Source: an uncultured Roseateles sp. (GTDB taxonomy: Bacteria; Pseudomonadota; Gammaproteobacteria; Burkholderiales; Burkholderiaceae_C). Taken from it: a stretch of 64,000 nucleotides of DNA. The DNA lies in contig NZ_CAMFJS010000003.1 of NCBI RefSeq assembly GCF_945956965.1, forward strand, positions 62,001 to 126,000, in the 5' to 3' direction. The notes beneath the pieces were generated by a model, which saw nothing but the letters and a program-made list of their open reading frames with translations, searched no databases and was not told the DNA's origin. Shown one piece after another: positions 47,927-56,708 of this stretch. The position numbers were made by a program, and so were the translations under genes. Within the stretch, counting starts at the first letter, position 1. Every line of letters starts with the position of its first letter.

Positions 47927-48015
47927 GTCGGCGGGCAGAGGCGGCCGGTCACAGAGGCCGGCCCCAAAAAACCACAGCCATAGGGACAGGCTGGCTCAGG
48001 CCTACAAGCCCGCAG

Positions 48016-48840
48016 TCAGGCCAGCGCCTTGCGCAGCCGGTCACTCGCCGCATCCACCAGCAGGACCAGCATCAACATCGCGCCCACCAGCGTAGCCGTC
48101 TTGCCCATCTGGAAGAGGCTCAGGTGGAAGGACAACATCTGCCCCAGGCCGCCCGCCCCCACCACGCCCAGCACGGCGGCGGCACGGATATTGTTTTCCC
48201 AGCGATAGAGGCTGTAGCTGATCAGCTGCGGCAGAACCTCCGGCAGGCTGGCATAGCAAAACACCTTCAAGCCGCTCAGGCCTTGATGGCGCAGGGCGCG
48301 AGCCGAGTCAGCCGGGGCGTTCTCCAGCGCATCGGCAAACAAGCGTCCCAGCACGCCCGAGGTGTGAGCGGCCAGCGCCAAAGTGCCGGCCATGGGACCT
48401 AAGCCCGCGGCAATCAGCAGCAAGCTGGCCCATACCAGCTCAGGGATGGCACGCAAGGCATTCAGCAACCAGCGCAGCGGGCGGCGCAGCCAATGGGCGG
48501 GCTGGCCCGCTAACTCAGGCGGATGGGCAGCCCCCAGGGCCAGGGCCAAGCCCGCCAGCACGGCCAGCAACGTGCCCAAGGCCGACATAGCCAAGGTCTC
48601 CACCCCGGCCCACAGCACGCGGCGCAAAAAGTCCGGGCTCAAATCGGGCGGGAAAAATTCGCCCACAAAGCGGCCCATGCTTTGAGCCGAGCCGGCAGAA
48701 AACATCTGGCCCCACTGCAGGTCCAGCGACCAGAAACTGGCCAGCACCAAAGCCAGCAGCGCCAGCATCAGCCCCATGGCCTGGCGGCGCGCGCGCCGCA
48801 AGGCCGCGGGCATGGTCAATAGCGCTTGATTCATGCTCAT
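48016..48840 (-). CDS. PhnE-like ABC transporter permease (second)
   Basis: The 274-residue permease has about six membrane helices. The binding-protein-dependent transport motif lies in the VLGVVGAGGLGQMLSFHLSLF region. FFPPDLSPDFLRRVLWAG matches PhnE-type permeases. Start ATG 48840 overlaps the stop of the first permease (ATGA). The order on the minus strand is phnD-phnC-phnE-phnE. Next to selD, so selenium-oxyanion uptake is favoured over phosphonate. Confidence 0.9.
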   Translation of the reverse strand: MSMNQALLTMPAALRRARRQAMGLMLALLALVLASFWSLDLQWGQMFSAGSAQSMGRFVGEFFPPDLSPDFLRRVLWAGVETLAMSALGTLLAVLAGLALALGAAHPPELAGQPAHWLRRPLRWLLNALRAIPELVWASLLLIAAGLGPMAGTLALAAHTSGVLGRLFADALENAPADSARALRHQGLSGLKVFCYASLPEVLPQLISYSLYRWENNIRAAAVLGVVGAGGLGQMLSFHLSLFQMGKTATLVGAMLMLVLLVDAASDRLRKALA

Positions 48841-49691
48841 GCCAAGCTCCGCCGCAGCCACACACCCAGGCCGTCGGCCAGGGCCACCAGCAGCACAAAC
48901 ACCAGCAAAATCGCCGACACCTCGCCGCCGCTGAACATCTTCATGGCCGAATCCAGCTGCTGACCCAAGCCACCCGCGCCCACCATGCCCAAGACGACGG
49001 AAGAGCGGATCGCGCATTCCCAGCGGTAGACCGTGTAAGAACTCAGCTCCGCCGCGTTCTGCGGCAGCAAGGCGTAAAAGAAGGCCTGCAAGCGACCGCT
49101 GCCATTGCGCAGCAAAGCCTGGGTGGGCGTGGCGTCCCCGCTTTCCAGCACCTCGGCATAGACCTTGCCCAGCATGCCGGCGTAGCTCAGCGCAATCGCC
49201 AGCACCCCAGCGGTAGGCCCTAAGCCTACGACCCGCACAAAAATCAAGGCCCACACCAGTTCCGGCACGCTGCGCAGCAGCACCAGCAGGCCGCGTACCG
49301 TTTGGCGCAGCAACGCGCTGCCCAAAGCCATGCGCCCGCTCAGGGCCGAGACCGACAGCACCCGCGTCGCCAGCAACGCCAGCGGCACGGCCAAGAGCAG
49401 GCCCAAGGCCAGGCCGGCAGTGGCCATGGCTACGGTGCGCCAGGCCTCACGGGCCAGCATCAGCAAAAACTCGGGGCTGTGGGCGGGCGGAAAGAAGTCG
49501 GCCAGAAAGCGCCCGGTGACTCGCAGGTTATCGGCGGCCAGCAGTGTCCAGGGCTTGAACTCGCTCAGCTGCAGCATCGGCCAAAGCAGCAAGGCCGCAA
49601 AAGCCAGGCCCAGCAGGCGGCCGGGCCAGGCGGGGTCTTGCAAGGGCACTGTGGAAACCACTGCGGGCGGCTGGCGCAGGCTCAGCGGCAT
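48837..49691 (-). CDS. PhnE-like ABC transporter permease (first)
   Basis: The 284-residue permease has the motif VLGMVGAGGLGQQLDSAMKMF and the PhnE-type FFPPAHSPEFLLML. It overlaps the ATPase gene by 10 bp and the second permease by 4 bp, so the four transporter genes form one tightly coupled operon. Two permeases with a shared ancestor suggest a heterodimeric channel. Confidence 0.9.
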   Translation of the reverse strand: MPLSLRQPPAVVSTVPLQDPAWPGRLLGLAFAALLLWPMLQLSEFKPWTLLAADNLRVTGRFLADFFPPAHSPEFLLMLAREAWRTVAMATAGLALGLLLAVPLALLATRVLSVSALSGRMALGSALLRQTVRGLLVLLRSVPELVWALIFVRVVGLGPTAGVLAIALSYAGMLGKVYAEVLESGDATPTQALLRNGSGRLQAFFYALLPQNAAELSSYTVYRWECAIRSSVVLGMVGAGGLGQQLDSAMKMFSGGEVSAILLVFVLLVALADGLGVWLRRSLA

Positions 49692-50533
49692 GGGTAGACC
49701 ACCTGCGTGGCGGCACTCTGCACCGGCCCATCCAAACTCGGCAAGGCCGCATTCGGTGCCAGCAATTCATCCTCATGCTGCGCGTAAAGCTCACGCAGCA
49801 AGGCCGGGCTAACTTCCGCCGCCGGCAGGTCGAACAAGACCTGACCCTCGCGCAAGCCGACCACTCGCGGGAAATGCGCCAGCGCCAACTCCACATGGTG
49901 CAAAGAAGCCAGCAGGCTAGCGCCACGCTCGCGCGCCGCATCGCTCAAAGCCTGCAAAGCCTGCTTGGCACGTTGCGGGTCCAGGGCCGAGAGTGGTTCG
50001 TCCAGCAACCACAGCCGCGCCGGGCTGACCAAGACGCGAGCCAAGGCCACCCGCTGGCGCTCACCGCCGGAGAGGCGATCCACCCGCTCAAACAGCTTGT
50101 GAGCCAGATCAAAGCTGGCCAGGGCCGCATGTGCGGCCGGCAGATCGCGCGGGGCGAAGAGCGAGAGCAGGCTGGCGGCCAGACTCAAGCTGGGCAGACG
50201 CCCTGCCAGCACGGCGGTGACCACCCGCTGGCGCGGCGGCAAAGGCGGCGTCTGCGGGGCCAGGATCAGCTGGCCCCGCAAGGCCTTCAAGGCCTGCGAC
50301 GACAAAGCCCAAGGGTCCTGGCCCTCGATACGTAGCTGACCATCGCGCGGCGGCAAGGCCGCCGCCAACAGCTGCAGCAAGGTGGTCTTACCCGCGCCCG
50401 AGGGGCCGATCAGAGCCAGTTGCTCACCCGGCTCCACCCGCAGGTTCAAGCCGCGCAGCACGGCCGCCTGCGTGGCTGCACGCCCCATTGGGCTGGCCTG
50501 AACGCCCTGCAGGTCAAGTATCGGCATCGCCAT
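49682..50533 (-). CDS. PhnC-like ABC transporter ATP-binding protein
   Basis: The 283-residue ATPase has Walker A GPSGAGKTT, signature LSGGERQRVALARVLV and Walker B LWLLDEPLSALD. Start ATG 50533 (MAMPILDLQG) is preferred; the longer frame would overlap phnD. It overlaps the first permease by 10 bp. No phn C-P lyase genes lie near, so phosphonate breakdown is not supported. Confidence 0.9.
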   Translation of the reverse strand: MAMPILDLQGVQASPMGRAATQAAVLRGLNLRVEPGEQLALIGPSGAGKTTLLQLLAAALPPRDGQLRIEGQDPWALSSQALKALRGQLILAPQTPPLPPRQRVVTAVLAGRLPSLSLAASLLSLFAPRDLPAAHAALASFDLAHKLFERVDRLSGGERQRVALARVLVSPARLWLLDEPLSALDPQRAKQALQALSDAARERGASLLASLHHVELALAHFPRVVGLREGQVLFDLPAAEVSPALLRELYAQHEDELLAPNAALPSLDGPVQSAATQVVYPCR

Positions 50534-50549
50534 CGTCAAAGCCGCGTCA

Positions 50550-51416
50550 TCACAGCAGATTAGCGTTACGGGCGGCCGCCTCAATGCCCTTGTAGTTCTC
50601 GGCTTGCGTGGGAATGAAGCGGGTGGCGCGCTGCAAGTCCAGAATTTCCTTGCCCTCGGCCGTGTCAGGGCTGAGCTTCAGGAAGGCAGCCTTGAGCTTT
50701 TCGCGCTGAGCGGCAGGCATATCGGCATGCACGGTCCAGTTGTAATCAAAGTAAGCGGGCGTGGTGTAGAAAACCTTGACGCGCTCGGTGTCGACCTTTT
50801 TCTCGGCCACGAACTTGTCCCACACCGAGATGTTCAAGGCGCCGGCCTGCACCTTGCCGGCAGCCACAGCGGCGATGGTGGCGTCATGCGCGCCGCTGAA
50901 GGCCACGCGGCGGAAGTCGCGCTCCGGGCTCATGCCGGCCTGCAGGATGAAGCTGCGCGGCATCAGGTGGCCGGAGGTAGAACTGGCGGAGCCGAAGGAC
51001 ACATCCTTGCCCTTCAGATCGGCCAGGCTCTTGATGCCGGGCTCGGCCGTGATGAAGACCGAGCGGAACTTGGCATCTTCCTCGCGCTGCACCAGCGGAA
51101 TCACCTTGCCGCCGGAGCGGGTGTTGGCCTGCACAAAGGTGAAGCCGCCGAACCAGGCCAGATCGACCTTCTTGTTGACCAGGGCTTCAACCGCCGCCGC
51201 GTAGTCGCTGACGGGGGTGAACTCAACCTTGACGCCGAGTTGCTGCTCCAGATAGCGCACCAGCGGCGCGGCCTTGCGGGCCAATTCGGTGGGCGACTCA
51301 TCGGGAATGGCGGTCACGCGGAACACCGTCGTCTGAGCCATCGCCGGCAAAGCCAGCACCGTGCTGGCCAGCAGGGCTTGGAGAAGACTGCGGCGCAGGA
51401 AAGAAGTCGATGTCAT
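50550..51416 (-). CDS. PhnD-like substrate-binding protein (putative selenium-oxyanion uptake)
   Basis: The 288-residue periplasmic protein has a signal peptide (about 1-27, ending AMAQ) and PhnD signatures: AIPDESPTELARKAAPLVRYLE, VDLAWFGGFTFVQA and SFGSASSTSGHLMPRSF. Start ATG 51416 is preferred over the longer frame. It is divergent from selD with 113 bp between starts. This pairing is known in proteobacteria, where the protein is annotated as a putative selenate-binding protein; that is homology-based and unproven here. Confidence 0.88.
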   Translation of the reverse strand: MTSTSFLRRSLLQALLASTVLALPAMAQTTVFRVTAIPDESPTELARKAAPLVRYLEQQLGVKVEFTPVSDYAAAVEALVNKKVDLAWFGGFTFVQANTRSGGKVIPLVQREEDAKFRSVFITAEPGIKSLADLKGKDVSFGSASSTSGHLMPRSFILQAGMSPERDFRRVAFSGAHDATIAAVAAGKVQAGALNISVWDKFVAEKKVDTERVKVFYTTPAYFDYNWTVHADMPAAQREKLKAAFLKLSPDTAEGKEILDLQRATRFIPTQAENYKGIEAAARNANLL

Positions 51417-51529
51417 AGGAATCCTCGTTGGAGTAAATTTCGCGGGAAGCCCGGTATTGGAACTCATCTCGAAGGCCTTCGCCGGGCACTGCTACATTTT
51501 GGGCAACAGCTTTTTGCGCCCCTATCCCC

Positions 51530-52600
51530 ATGACTGAGTCCAATCACAAAACCGAACCTCGCCTCACCTCCTTGTCGCACGGTGGCGGCTGCGGTTGCAA
51601 GATCGCGCCGGGCGTCTTGTCCGAGATCCTGCGCGGCACGACCGCCATGCCGGTGCCGCCCGAGCTGCTGGTGGGCATTGAAACGGCCGATGACGCCGCC
51701 GTTTACCGCCTCAACGACGAGCAAGCGCTGATCGCCACGACGGACTTCTTCATGCCCATCGTCGACGACCCCTTCGACTTTGGCCGCATCGCCGCCACCA
51801 ATGCCATCAGCGATGTCTACGCCATGGGCGGGCGGCCCATCATGGCCCTGGCCTTGGTGGGCATGCCCATCAATGTGCTGTCCACCACCACCATCGGCCG
51901 CATTCTGGAAGGCGGCGCCAGCGTCTGCCGCGCCGCGGGTATTCCGATTGCCGGCGGCCACACCATCGATTCGGTGGAACCGATTTACGGCCTGGTGGCG
52001 ATGGGCTTGGTGCACCCCGGCAAGGTCAAGCGCAATGCCGATGCGCGGCCCGGCGATGTGCTGGTGCTGGGCAAGCCGCTTGGCGTGGGCATCATGTCCG
52101 CCGCGCTGAAAAAGGAGGCCCTCTCTTCAGAAGGCTATGCCTTGATGATGGCCACCACGACGCAGCTCAACACGCCCGGGCCGGACCTCGCGGCGCTGGA
52201 CGGCGTGCATGCCCTGACCGACGTCACCGGCTTCGGCCTGGCTGGTCACGCGCTGGAGCTGGCGCGCGGCTCGGGCCTGCAAGTGCAGATCGACTGGCCC
52301 AAAGTGCCCCTCTTGTCTGGCGTGGCCGAACTGGCCGGCCAGGGCTTCGTCACCGGCGCCTCCGGCCGCAACTGGGCCGCGTACGGCCACGAGATCGAGC
52401 TAGCGCCTGAGTTGAGCGGCATCCCGCAAGCCCTGCTAAGCGACCCGCAAACCAGCGGCGGCCTCTTGGTGTCTTGCGACCCGGCTTGCCTGCCTGAGGT
52501 GCTGGCCATCTTCGCCCGCCACGGCTTTGCCCAGGCCACGGTGTTGGGCCAGGTGCAGGCGCGCGCTGAAGGGGCCAAGCCTTTGCTGCTCAAGGCTTGA
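51530..52600 (+). CDS. selD: Selenide, water dikinase (selenophosphate synthetase)
   Basis: SelD makes selenophosphate from selenide and ATP for selenocysteine and 2-selenouridine. The 356-residue enzyme has the active loop HGGGCGCK, with C21 and K24 matching E. coli C17 and K20; it is the Cys form, with no in-frame TGA. DDAAVYRL and TTTDFFMPIVDDPFDFGRIAA are conserved nucleotide-binding parts. No selA, selB or mnmH is in the window. Confidence 0.96.
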   Translation: MTESNHKTEPRLTSLSHGGGCGCKIAPGVLSEILRGTTAMPVPPELLVGIETADDAAVYRLNDEQALIATTDFFMPIVDDPFDFGRIAATNAISDVYAMGGRPIMALALVGMPINVLSTTTIGRILEGGASVCRAAGIPIAGGHTIDSVEPIYGLVAMGLVHPGKVKRNADARPGDVLVLGKPLGVGIMSAALKKEALSSEGYALMMATTTQLNTPGPDLAALDGVHALTDVTGFGLAGHALELARGSGLQVQIDWPKVPLLSGVAELAGQGFVTGASGRNWAAYGHEIELAPELSGIPQALLSDPQTSGGLLVSCDPACLPEVLAIFARHGFAQATVLGQVQARAEGAKPLLLKA

Positions 52601-52642
52601 TACCGGCGTAAACAGGCAGCCGATCCAGCTACAAGAAAAGAA

Positions 52643-52664
52643 AAAGCCGCCCGAGGGCGGCTTT
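52643..52664. terminator. Bidirectional terminator between selD and OmpA-domain gene
   Basis: The stem AAAGCCGCC/GGCGGCTTT with a short C-GAG loop lies between convergent genes, with A-rich and T-rich flanks on both strands, so it can serve either. Confidence 0.8.
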
Positions 52665-52719
52665 GTTCTGTCTGGCTGCGAGTAACCCGCTTTCGCGGTC
52701 AACTCGCCAGCTACAGAAA

Positions 52720-53220
52720 TCAGTCAATCAAACGGATTTCCACGCGACGGGCTTGCTCGGCCGGGCCGTCAGCCAAGGTCGATTCTGGCTTACGCAACAG
52801 CACGCGTGCAGGCTCCACGCCGGCATCCTTCAGGGCATTGCGGGCTGCCACGGCGCGGGCCTTGGCCAGGGCCACGTTCTTGGCCGGGTCACCGGAGGCG
52901 TCATGGAAGCCGGCGATCACGATCTTGCGGCCAGGGGCGGCCAGCAGCACTTCGATGGCCTTGGCCAGATCGGCGGCAGCCTCAGCGGGCACGCTGTACT
53001 CGGCCGTGGCGAAGAAGACGGTGCCGACCAGATCGCCGCTGAGCGGGATGTCGATCAACTCAACTTCTTCGACCTGCGCCACAGCGGCAGGCGCGGCTGA
53101 AGAGCGATGCAGTTGATTGAACACGATGCGACCCAGCAGCACCAGCAGCACTGCAGCCACCACCAGGCCGACGATCCACAGAGCGGCGCGTTGGCTGTCG
53201 TCTTGTTGTTCAGATGCCAT
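52720..53220 (-). CDS. Membrane-anchored OmpA-domain protein
   Basis: The 166-residue protein has one N-terminal membrane helix (about 13-34) without a cleavage site and a C-terminal OmpA-like domain (FFATAEYSVPAEAAADLAKAIEVL...VALAKARAVAARNAL). The usual peptidoglycan-binding Asp/Arg pair is only partly recognisable (GFHDASGDPAKN). Start ATG 53220 follows GGGAG. It may link the inner membrane to peptidoglycan; the partner is unknown. Convergent with selD. Confidence 0.82.
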   Translation of the reverse strand: MASEQQDDSQRAALWIVGLVVAAVLLVLLGRIVFNQLHRSSAAPAAVAQVEEVELIDIPLSGDLVGTVFFATAEYSVPAEAAADLAKAIEVLLAAPGRKIVIAGFHDASGDPAKNVALAKARAVAARNALKDAGVEPARVLLRKPESTLADGPAEQARRVEIRLID

Positions 53221-53318
53221 GAAAACTCCCATAAAAAGTGAATGAAAACCGGTGAAAAAATCGAATTCAAATAGGATTCTAGAGGCCAGCCCAAGTTCAC
53301 CTGAAAGCCGACTGGCGC

Positions 53319-55622
53319 CTAGAACAAAGTCAGTGCCAGATCCCGGCCCCGCAGCGCCTGATTGCCTGAAAAATCCTGAGCATGGATACGCAAGATGTAG
53401 TCCCCAGCAGGCAAGTCGCGGGTCAACCAACGCCCTGTTGAGACCTGACCCCCGAGGGCAGAGTTCGTCACCACATAACGAAAGCGGGTCACGGCAGCGC
53501 CATGCACGGTGATGCCGCTGCTGGATGCGTAAATCAGCTTCACCGCTTCGTCGTCCACCGGCATGCGCTCGAAGTTCTGCGTCATGCGGGGCTGCTCAAA
53601 ACCGGGTGCGGGGCGGCCATCGGGCAGCAAGACTTGATAGCCCAGGCTGTGCAGGCCCAGACGGCGGCGCGGCTCGTTGTCGTCCACTTGATCCCAGGCT
53701 TCCACCACGATTTGCAGGCCTGCCTCGTCCCGCGGCACTTGCAAACGTGTCGCGGGTTTCGCCTGCTGTGCCTGGCCATGGTCTTGGGCTTGAGTCTTGT
53801 GGCTGCCCTTACCTGGCTTGGCATGTTTTTCAGACTTGGCGGGCTTGGGCTCAGGCGCGCCCAATTTACGGCCCGTGGCGTCGTAAAGCGCCACCGCCTC
53901 AATCACCGGTGCCAACGTGTCCCGCATACCGGCAAAGCCGAGTTGCAGCGGATTGAGCTGGTAGCCGCCGACACCCAAGGCCAGGTGCACATGGGCCATG
54001 CTGTTGATGCTGCCGAGCTTGTCGCCCGCCGCGAAGCGGGTGCCGCGCCGCACCCGCATGCGCTCAGGCTTGCCCGCCTCGTTGACTTGCAGCAGAAAGC
54101 GCGTTGGATCGAAGACCCGGCCCTTGGCATCCCGCCCCACCTTCATGTGGATATAGCTCAGGCGGTCCAAGGCCAAGCCCTCGCCCAGGGCGCCCAAGGC
54201 CCAGGTGGCCAGCGGGCTGGCCACTTTGGCATCGGCAATGGCCAGCACCTCGCTGCCCACATCGCCGCGCACATCCAGGCCTTCGTGCAGGTGGTCGCGG
54301 CTCTCGCCGCGGTAATTGCCGCGCACCTCACCGGGCGTGCCCACCACCTCATGCCAGCTCAGTTGGGGCTGCACGGGCCAACGCTGCGCGGTGACGGGCA
54401 AGGCCAAATCGCTAGCCGGGCCAATAGCGGCACCGGGGGCCAACACCGAGCTTGGCATCTCTGCGCTTGGCATTTGCGGCAAGAGGCGATGCACCCGGTA
54501 GCTGGCGGCATCGGCCAGATAAACCGGCCCGGCAGGGTCCAGCGCCAAAGCGGTGATGCGAGCAAAACGAACGCTGGGCCCGCGGCTCAAGACATGCACA
54601 GCCCCGGCCGGCGACACCTGCAGCAAGGCACCATTTTTTTGCACGCCCACATACAGAAAACCGTCATGCGTCACCGCGATGCTCATCGGCCGCCACAAGG
54701 GCTTGTCTTCGTCAGCAGGCAAGTCCGGGTCGGTGCGCAGCAAGGTGCTGACCTGGCCCTCGGGCGTGATGCGGCGCAGGGCATTGTTGCGCGCATCACT
54801 GACCCACAGCTGGCCCTGGGCATCCAGCGCCAAGGCGGTGGGCATATCGAAGCGGGCTTGCTCGCCCTGCCCGTCCAGGTAACCAGGCATGCCACCGGCC
54901 AGGGTACTGACCTGGCCCTGGGGCGAGATCACGCGAATGCGGTCGTTATAACTGTCCGCCACGAAGACGCGGCCTTGGGCGTCGACCGCCACGCCCAGGG
55001 GAGCGTTGAAGCGGGCCTGATCGGCCGAACCGTCGCGCCAGCCGGCCTGGCCATCGCCGGCCAAGGTGCTGACCACACCCTCGGGCGTGATTTTGCGAAT
55101 CAGATGATTGCCCGTATCCGCCACCAGAAGATTGCCTTGGCGATCAAGGGCGAGGCCGCTGGGGGTGTGGAATGCGGCCTGAGCGGCGGGGCCATCACGC
55201 CAGCCCTCCACCCCGCTGCCGGCCCAGGTAATGACCTCACCCGTGGGCAAGATGCGGCGGATGCTGTTGCTTTCGCCACCGTCGGCCACAAACACCACGC
55301 CGTTGGCACCCAGGGCCAGGCCGTAGGGATCGGCAAAGCGGGCCGGTGGGCCGCTAGGCGCGCTTCGGTCCCGCTTGCCGCTATGGCCGTCGCCCGCCAG
55401 CAAGCCCACCGAGGCAACGCCGCCAAAAGGCGTGGGCACAACCAGGGGCTGCACTTTTTTGAAAATCGGCCGGGCGGCCTGCTCGGGGTGATTGCCGAGC
55501 CAGACTCGCAACACCAAGCCCGCGGCCAGCAGCAGCGCGAAGGTCAGTGCGAGGGCAAGCAACCAGGGGGAACGCCAGCGGGAACGGCTGCGGGATCGCA
55601 GCGCAAAAGGGGCCAGGGCCAT
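53319..55622 (-). CDS. NHL-propeller/M23 peptidase fusion protein
   Basis: The 767-residue protein starts at ATG 55622, with one membrane anchor (about 17-41). Residues 60-415 carry at least six NHL repeats (for example DPYGLALGANGVVFVADGG, TPSGLALDRQGNLLVADTGNHLIRKI). An M23 (LytM-type) domain follows with HxxxD at H446-D450 and HxH at H544-H546, plus YIHMKVG between them. So all zinc ligands seem intact. The last 200 residues are Pro/Lys-rich then beta-rich. It probably acts on peptidoglycan or acts as a LytM factor. A small Trp-rich gene ends 4 bp before its start. Confidence 0.88.
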   Translation of the reverse strand: MALAPFALRSRSRSRWRSPWLLALALTFALLLAAGLVLRVWLGNHPEQAARPIFKKVQPLVVPTPFGGVASVGLLAGDGHSGKRDRSAPSGPPARFADPYGLALGANGVVFVADGGESNSIRRILPTGEVITWAGSGVEGWRDGPAAQAAFHTPSGLALDRQGNLLVADTGNHLIRKITPEGVVSTLAGDGQAGWRDGSADQARFNAPLGVAVDAQGRVFVADSYNDRIRVISPQGQVSTLAGGMPGYLDGQGEQARFDMPTALALDAQGQLWVSDARNNALRRITPEGQVSTLLRTDPDLPADEDKPLWRPMSIAVTHDGFLYVGVQKNGALLQVSPAGAVHVLSRGPSVRFARITALALDPAGPVYLADAASYRVHRLLPQMPSAEMPSSVLAPGAAIGPASDLALPVTAQRWPVQPQLSWHEVVGTPGEVRGNYRGESRDHLHEGLDVRGDVGSEVLAIADAKVASPLATWALGALGEGLALDRLSYIHMKVGRDAKGRVFDPTRFLLQVNEAGKPERMRVRRGTRFAAGDKLGSINSMAHVHLALGVGGYQLNPLQLGFAGMRDTLAPVIEAVALYDATGRKLGAPEPKPAKSEKHAKPGKGSHKTQAQDHGQAQQAKPATRLQVPRDEAGLQIVVEAWDQVDDNEPRRRLGLHSLGYQVLLPDGRPAPGFEQPRMTQNFERMPVDDEAVKLIYASSSGITVHGAAVTRFRYVVTNSALGGQVSTGRWLTRDLPAGDYILRIHAQDFSGNQALRGRDLALTLF

Positions 55623-55626
55623 GTCC

Positions 55627-55881
55627 TCACTTGCCTCTTTTTCTCGCCTTGGGATCGATTTGACCCAGCGCGTCCATCGAGCGGGCACGACGCTGCGCCT
55701 TTTTTTCTTCCATTTGACGCATGGCATTGCGCTGGGTCAAACCGGTCGCGTCGGCAAAGGTCCACCATGCCGCGGCCAATGCGAAGGGGATGCACAAGGC
55801 CCACCAACTCCAGTCGGCCACCGGCGCCACATCAAAAATCTTCAGCGCCAACAAGACCACACCGATCAATACAAACCACAT
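55627..55881 (-). CDS. Small Trp-rich membrane protein (TIGR04438-like)
   Basis: The 84-residue protein starts MWFVLIGVVLLALKIFDVAPV, has two membrane segments rich in Trp (ADWSWWALCIPFALAAAWWTF) and a basic coiled tail with RQMEEKKAQRRARSMDALGQID. It matches the small Trp-rich family of betaproteobacteria, which has no known role. It ends 4 bp before the NHL-M23 gene, so the two form an operon. Confidence 0.85.
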   Translation of the reverse strand: MWFVLIGVVLLALKIFDVAPVADWSWWALCIPFALAAAWWTFADATGLTQRNAMRQMEEKKAQRRARSMDALGQIDPKARKRGK

Positions 55882-56092
55882 GATTTCCGCTCTCCAAGCC
55901 TTGTGACTGAGCCCAAGCCAATACATATTTCGCTGTCGCCCCGCATGGGCGCACACCGCGCAGTCCAATCCCACATCAAGCAGTCGGCCACACTACACTG
56001 AGGCTAGCATTGCCGCGTTGAACTGATTGGCACAAGACTGTAGTCCACATCGCCTCGATCCCGTTTTTTGCTGTGCCTTTTGAAAGGAAAAA

Positions 56093-56422
56093 ATGAAACT
56101 GACCACGTTCTCCCGCACCCTGTCGCTGGCATTCGCCGGCCTGAGCATTGGCCTGGTGGCCAGCCCGGCCTTCGCCAACGCTGAACTGGCTCAAAAGAAG
56201 AACTGCATGGCCTGCCATGCCATCGACAAGAAGCTGGTCGGCCCGGCCTACAAGGACGTGGCCGCCAAGTACGCCAAGGACAAGACGGCCGTGGCCACTT
56301 TGTCGGCCAAGATCGTCAAGGGTGGCGCTGGCGTCTGGGGCCCGGTGCCCATGCCGGCAAACACGCAAGTGAATGAAGCCGAAGCCAAGCAGTTGGCCAC
56401 TTGGGTGCTGTCGCTCAAGTAA
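56093..56422 (+). CDS. Class I cytochrome c (c551/c552 type)
   Basis: The 109-residue periplasmic cytochrome has a signal peptide (1-29, ending AFANA). The haem site is C38-M-A-C41-H42 and the sixth ligand is probably M87 in WGPVPMPAN. It shuttles electrons to a terminal oxidase or peroxidase. GAAAGGAAAAA precedes the ATG. A strong terminator follows. Confidence 0.93.
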   Translation: MKLTTFSRTLSLAFAGLSIGLVASPAFANAELAQKKNCMACHAIDKKLVGPAYKDVAAKYAKDKTAVATLSAKIVKGGAGVWGPVPMPANTQVNEAEAKQLATWVLSLK

Positions 56423-56472
56423 AGCGCGTGCAAGCGGCGCCTCTGTGGCGCCGACTCAGCAGCCAGACAAGC

Positions 56473-56508
56473 AAAAGGCCCGCCGGATTGATCCGGCGGG
56501 CCTTTTTT
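56473..56508 (+). terminator. Intrinsic terminator after cytochrome c
   Basis: A perfect 14-16 bp stem (AAAAGGCCCGCCGGAT and its complement) with a 2-nt loop and six Ts; A-rich on the other side, so probably bidirectional for cytochrome c and acs. Confidence 0.93.
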
Positions 56509-56548
56509 CTGGTCCTCGCAAGGGCGATTGCTACGCCCTGCTTGTTCA

Positions 56549-56708
56549 ATCAATAAGCCTGACCGAGTTGATTCGCAAGATGGCCGGATTTTGGTGCTCA
56601 CCCACATCGCTGCGCGATATGGGTGAGCTCCGAACCCAGCCGCGCTCTCGCGCCGCCACGCTGCCGCGTGGCCTCGATCAATCGCTCAGTAAGCCTGACC
56701 GAGTTGAT
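56549..56708 (-). repeat. Degenerate second copy of the acs 3' end, with hairpin
   Basis: The 19-bp sequence TAAGCCTGACCGAGTTGAT occurs at 56554-56572 and again at 56690-56708, inside the acs 3' end. Read on the minus strand, both encode QLGQAY plus a stop, with Tyr TAT in the outer copy and TAC in acs. Between them, 56596-56628 forms a 15-bp stem (one mismatch, GCTCACCCACATCGC arm). It looks like a duplicated, decaying acs tail, or a displaced original one. Confidence 0.6.

Noticed and set aside
47943-47963. GGCCGG/CCGGCC hairpin after the cyclophilin gene
   Set aside because: The only A-run lies after the stem on the plus strand, which would be A not U in RNA; for the minus strand it is on the wrong side.
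51530-52600. selD as a selenoprotein with in-frame TGA
   Set aside because: The active-site codon is TGC (C21); the frame has no internal TGA.
53502-55883. 793-codon open frame antisense to the NHL-M23 gene
   Set aside because: The sequence is repetitive because the opposite strand has NHL repeats; no start signal or domain supports it.
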